Source: Danio rerio
Taxonomy: Eukaryota > Chordata > Actinopteri > Cypriniformes > Danionidae
NCBI RefSeq assembly: GCF_049306965.1
Contig: NC_133182.1
Coordinates: 38,461,001-38,525,000, forward strand
Length of the DNA: 64,000 nucleotides
Direction of reading: 5' to 3'
Positions 62,159 through 64,000 of this stretch are shown here, piece by piece. The first letter of the stretch is position 1; every line of letters starts with the position of its first letter. The translations under genes were made by a program, and so were the position numbers. The notes beneath the pieces were generated by a model. The model did not search any database. It saw only the letters and a program-made list of their open reading frames with translations, and was not told the DNA's origin.

Positions 62159-64000
62159 GAAGCCTTTTTGACCTTCCCTGTTTTGTGCCAACACAGTGAG
62201 CCATAGCAGGTTCAGCCAACAGCCTTCCATCCAGAGTCAGGAGTTCTGTTCACATGTGCAGTTATTATTCAGTTCAGCCATCTGTCTTTTCAAGTGTACT
62301 TGGCTCAGTGTGTACAGGAACATTTGAAGTATTTATTTAGTACTTTTTAAGCATCGCATCACTTTTGTTTTTTGGGTTTATTTTTGGGGAATGTCAGAGC
62401 GCTGATGCTGGATGAAGCTAGAGTTTTAAAAGGCAGATTATTGATTCAGACAGACAGAAATTGATCTTTTAAAGGGCATGTACACAAACGTTCAAAAGTC
62501 TGGGGTTAAAGCGATTCTTATTTTCATTAAGCTTTTTTCACTGAAAAAGGATGCATTGCATTGATTTTAAAGCCTTATTTTCATAAAAATATTGCATGAA
62601 AAAATTAATTAATAATGGTTCTTGAGCATCAAGTCATAGTTATACCTCGGCTTCAAATATATAAAGTCTGTGCACTCATATTAGTTGCGAATGGCAGAAA
62701 TTGCAACATGCGAGATGGTTTTACCATCTCACTTTCTAAATAATTCATCATAAACTTGGTGAACAGCTTTGAAGTTTTTTAGCTGGTTTTGCATGACTGA
62801 AATAGTCGATGGAGAGATTTCTCAAAGATGGCCAATAAACAAAATTACTTGTCTTCACCCTTCACTTGTTCCAAATCTAAAGACAAAAGCAGATATTTTG
62901 AAGAAAGCTGAATCCTGTAACTATTGGTTACAGGTTTTCATCTTTCTTCAGTTGATTTTCTTTTGTGTTTAGCAAAAGAAATACAGTCAAAAAGGTTGGA
63001 ATGCTCTCAAGTGAGAGTAATAGTAAATTTACATTTTTGGATGAACTATCCCTTTAATGGGACTTTGATATTAATGAATTCTAAAAGATGTGTAACTAAA
63101 TACAGCATTAATGGCTACTAAACAATCAGCTTTGACATCACTGGAATAAATAACATTTGAAAAGATTTTCAAATAACAAATAAAATCAATTTGATAGTAC
63201 TCATTGTCATGCATTTTTAATCAAGTAATTTAGTCTTGGTGAGCTGAAGGTTGCTTCTTTAAGAAACTAAAAATCTTACTAACCCCAAACGTTTGGACTG
63301 TTGTGTGCTTGCAGAGTTATTGGGACTTTTCATGCAATTTTTTGACCTCAGCTCAGACACTTTCCGTACCGGAACAGATAATCTCACAGTGATTGTTCAC
63401 ATGCTAGAAATCACCAAAAACCTCAAGAATGTGGCTACAGCACCTGTACTGCATACAGAACGAACTAGCAGTGAACAAAAGCATTTTCTTTCACAGAATG
63501 TATATCACACAGGTTCATCTTGCCTGAATCTCTACTTCTCATCCATCTCGTTCTGTCATGAGCTTCAGAAGGTTTGCTAGACTTCAGAGATCTGCTCTTC
63601 TCACCTCCCTTATGCCTTATAAGAGATTCACATGTCGCCTGCAGAGGGAAATGTTCCTGTGCTCAAGTCATTTTTATCTGAACCACCCTGTTGTTTCAGA
63701 TTTATTCTTTACCCAATCAGTTCTGGCTGATTGGATGTCGGTTGTGCTTCACTTTAGTCTGCGTTATTGAGTTTTTGGCTGTTAAAATGTACCTAACCAC
63801 ATAACAAAACATTGCAGTAACTCATTTACTATAATACTATACTGTTTTGATCCAGTAACATACTTGAATCAATCTGCTGCGGCAATTCTATAGTTGCTGT
63901 AGTATAGCAATGTAAACACATTACCCAATACTGGCATACAACTATAGGGTAAACTACAGTAAAAGCAAAATAAATCCTATAGCCTTCTACAGTATTTATT
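62159..64000 (+). other. lrp3: lrp3 3' UTR and downstream flank
   Basis: The region after the lrp3 stop. Possible poly(A) signals AATAAA at 62834-62839 and 63145-63150; I cannot choose between them. An Angel-type MITE lies between. From about 63290 on there are short frames with no known motif; the last 250 bases (ctacagt and atactgtt motifs) are AT-rich. Confidence 0.45.
62848..63057. mobile_element. Angel-type palindromic MITE downstream of lrp3
   Basis: The right end ggatgaactatccctttaa with the arms gatattttgaagaaagctga, atcctgtaactattgg and ggttacaggttttcatcttt, cttcagttgattttc shows the family palindrome well. The left end is weaker. Confidence 0.7.

Overview
The window is vertebrate nuclear DNA, almost certainly zebrafish (Danio rerio) or a very close cyprinid. 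Split genes with GT/AG introns, many tRNA-derived SINEs ending in ATGAATGA tails, a 5S-rRNA-derived SINE3, palindromic Angel-type MITEs, hAT and Tc1-like remnants, and long TA, GT and TATT-type microsatellites all fit that genome. There is no operon structure, phage or CRISPR array.

Layout, all protein genes on the + strand. 1-9.2 kb is mostly transposon wreckage: a hAT MITE, SINE pieces, a decayed Tc1 element split by about 2 kb of other repeats, and a Ty3/Gypsy fossil. One candidate terminal exon of an unrecognised gene lies near 1.4-1.7 kb. 9.23-10.10 kb holds an arylamine N-acetyltransferase with its coding region in one exon. 10.1-14.3 kb is repeats and LINE scraps. 14.32-17.57 kb is cnep1r1 (six coding exons, 125 aa). 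19.19-30.85 kb is gpatch1 (nineteen coding exons, about 975 aa as modelled). A tRNA-Thr(AGT) gene sits at 32.4 kb. 33.45-62.16 kb is lrp3 (eight coding exons, 824 aa as modelled), with repeat-filled introns. I rebuilt the exon chains by hand. Reading frame closes across every junction, and the products follow what I remember of the human proteins.

The products do unrelated jobs: amine acetylation in the cytosol, regulation of the CTDNEP1-lipin phosphatase axis at the nuclear envelope, a spliceosome-associated G-patch factor, decoding of threonine codons, and a CUB/LDL-A membrane receptor. gpatch1 next to lrp3 matches human 19q13.11 as I recall it, except that WDR88 is absent from the gap. cnep1r1 beside them is a different neighbourhood from human 16q12.

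I found no convincing new biological system. The observations most worth a second look are the unassigned exon near 1.4 kb, lrp3 exons whose splice acceptors abut polymorphic-type microsatellites, inverted SINE pairs around gpatch1 exons 15-16 and inside lrp3 intron 7, several nested transposons, and a CTGCAG-rich inverted-repeat element near 6.5-7.0 kb.
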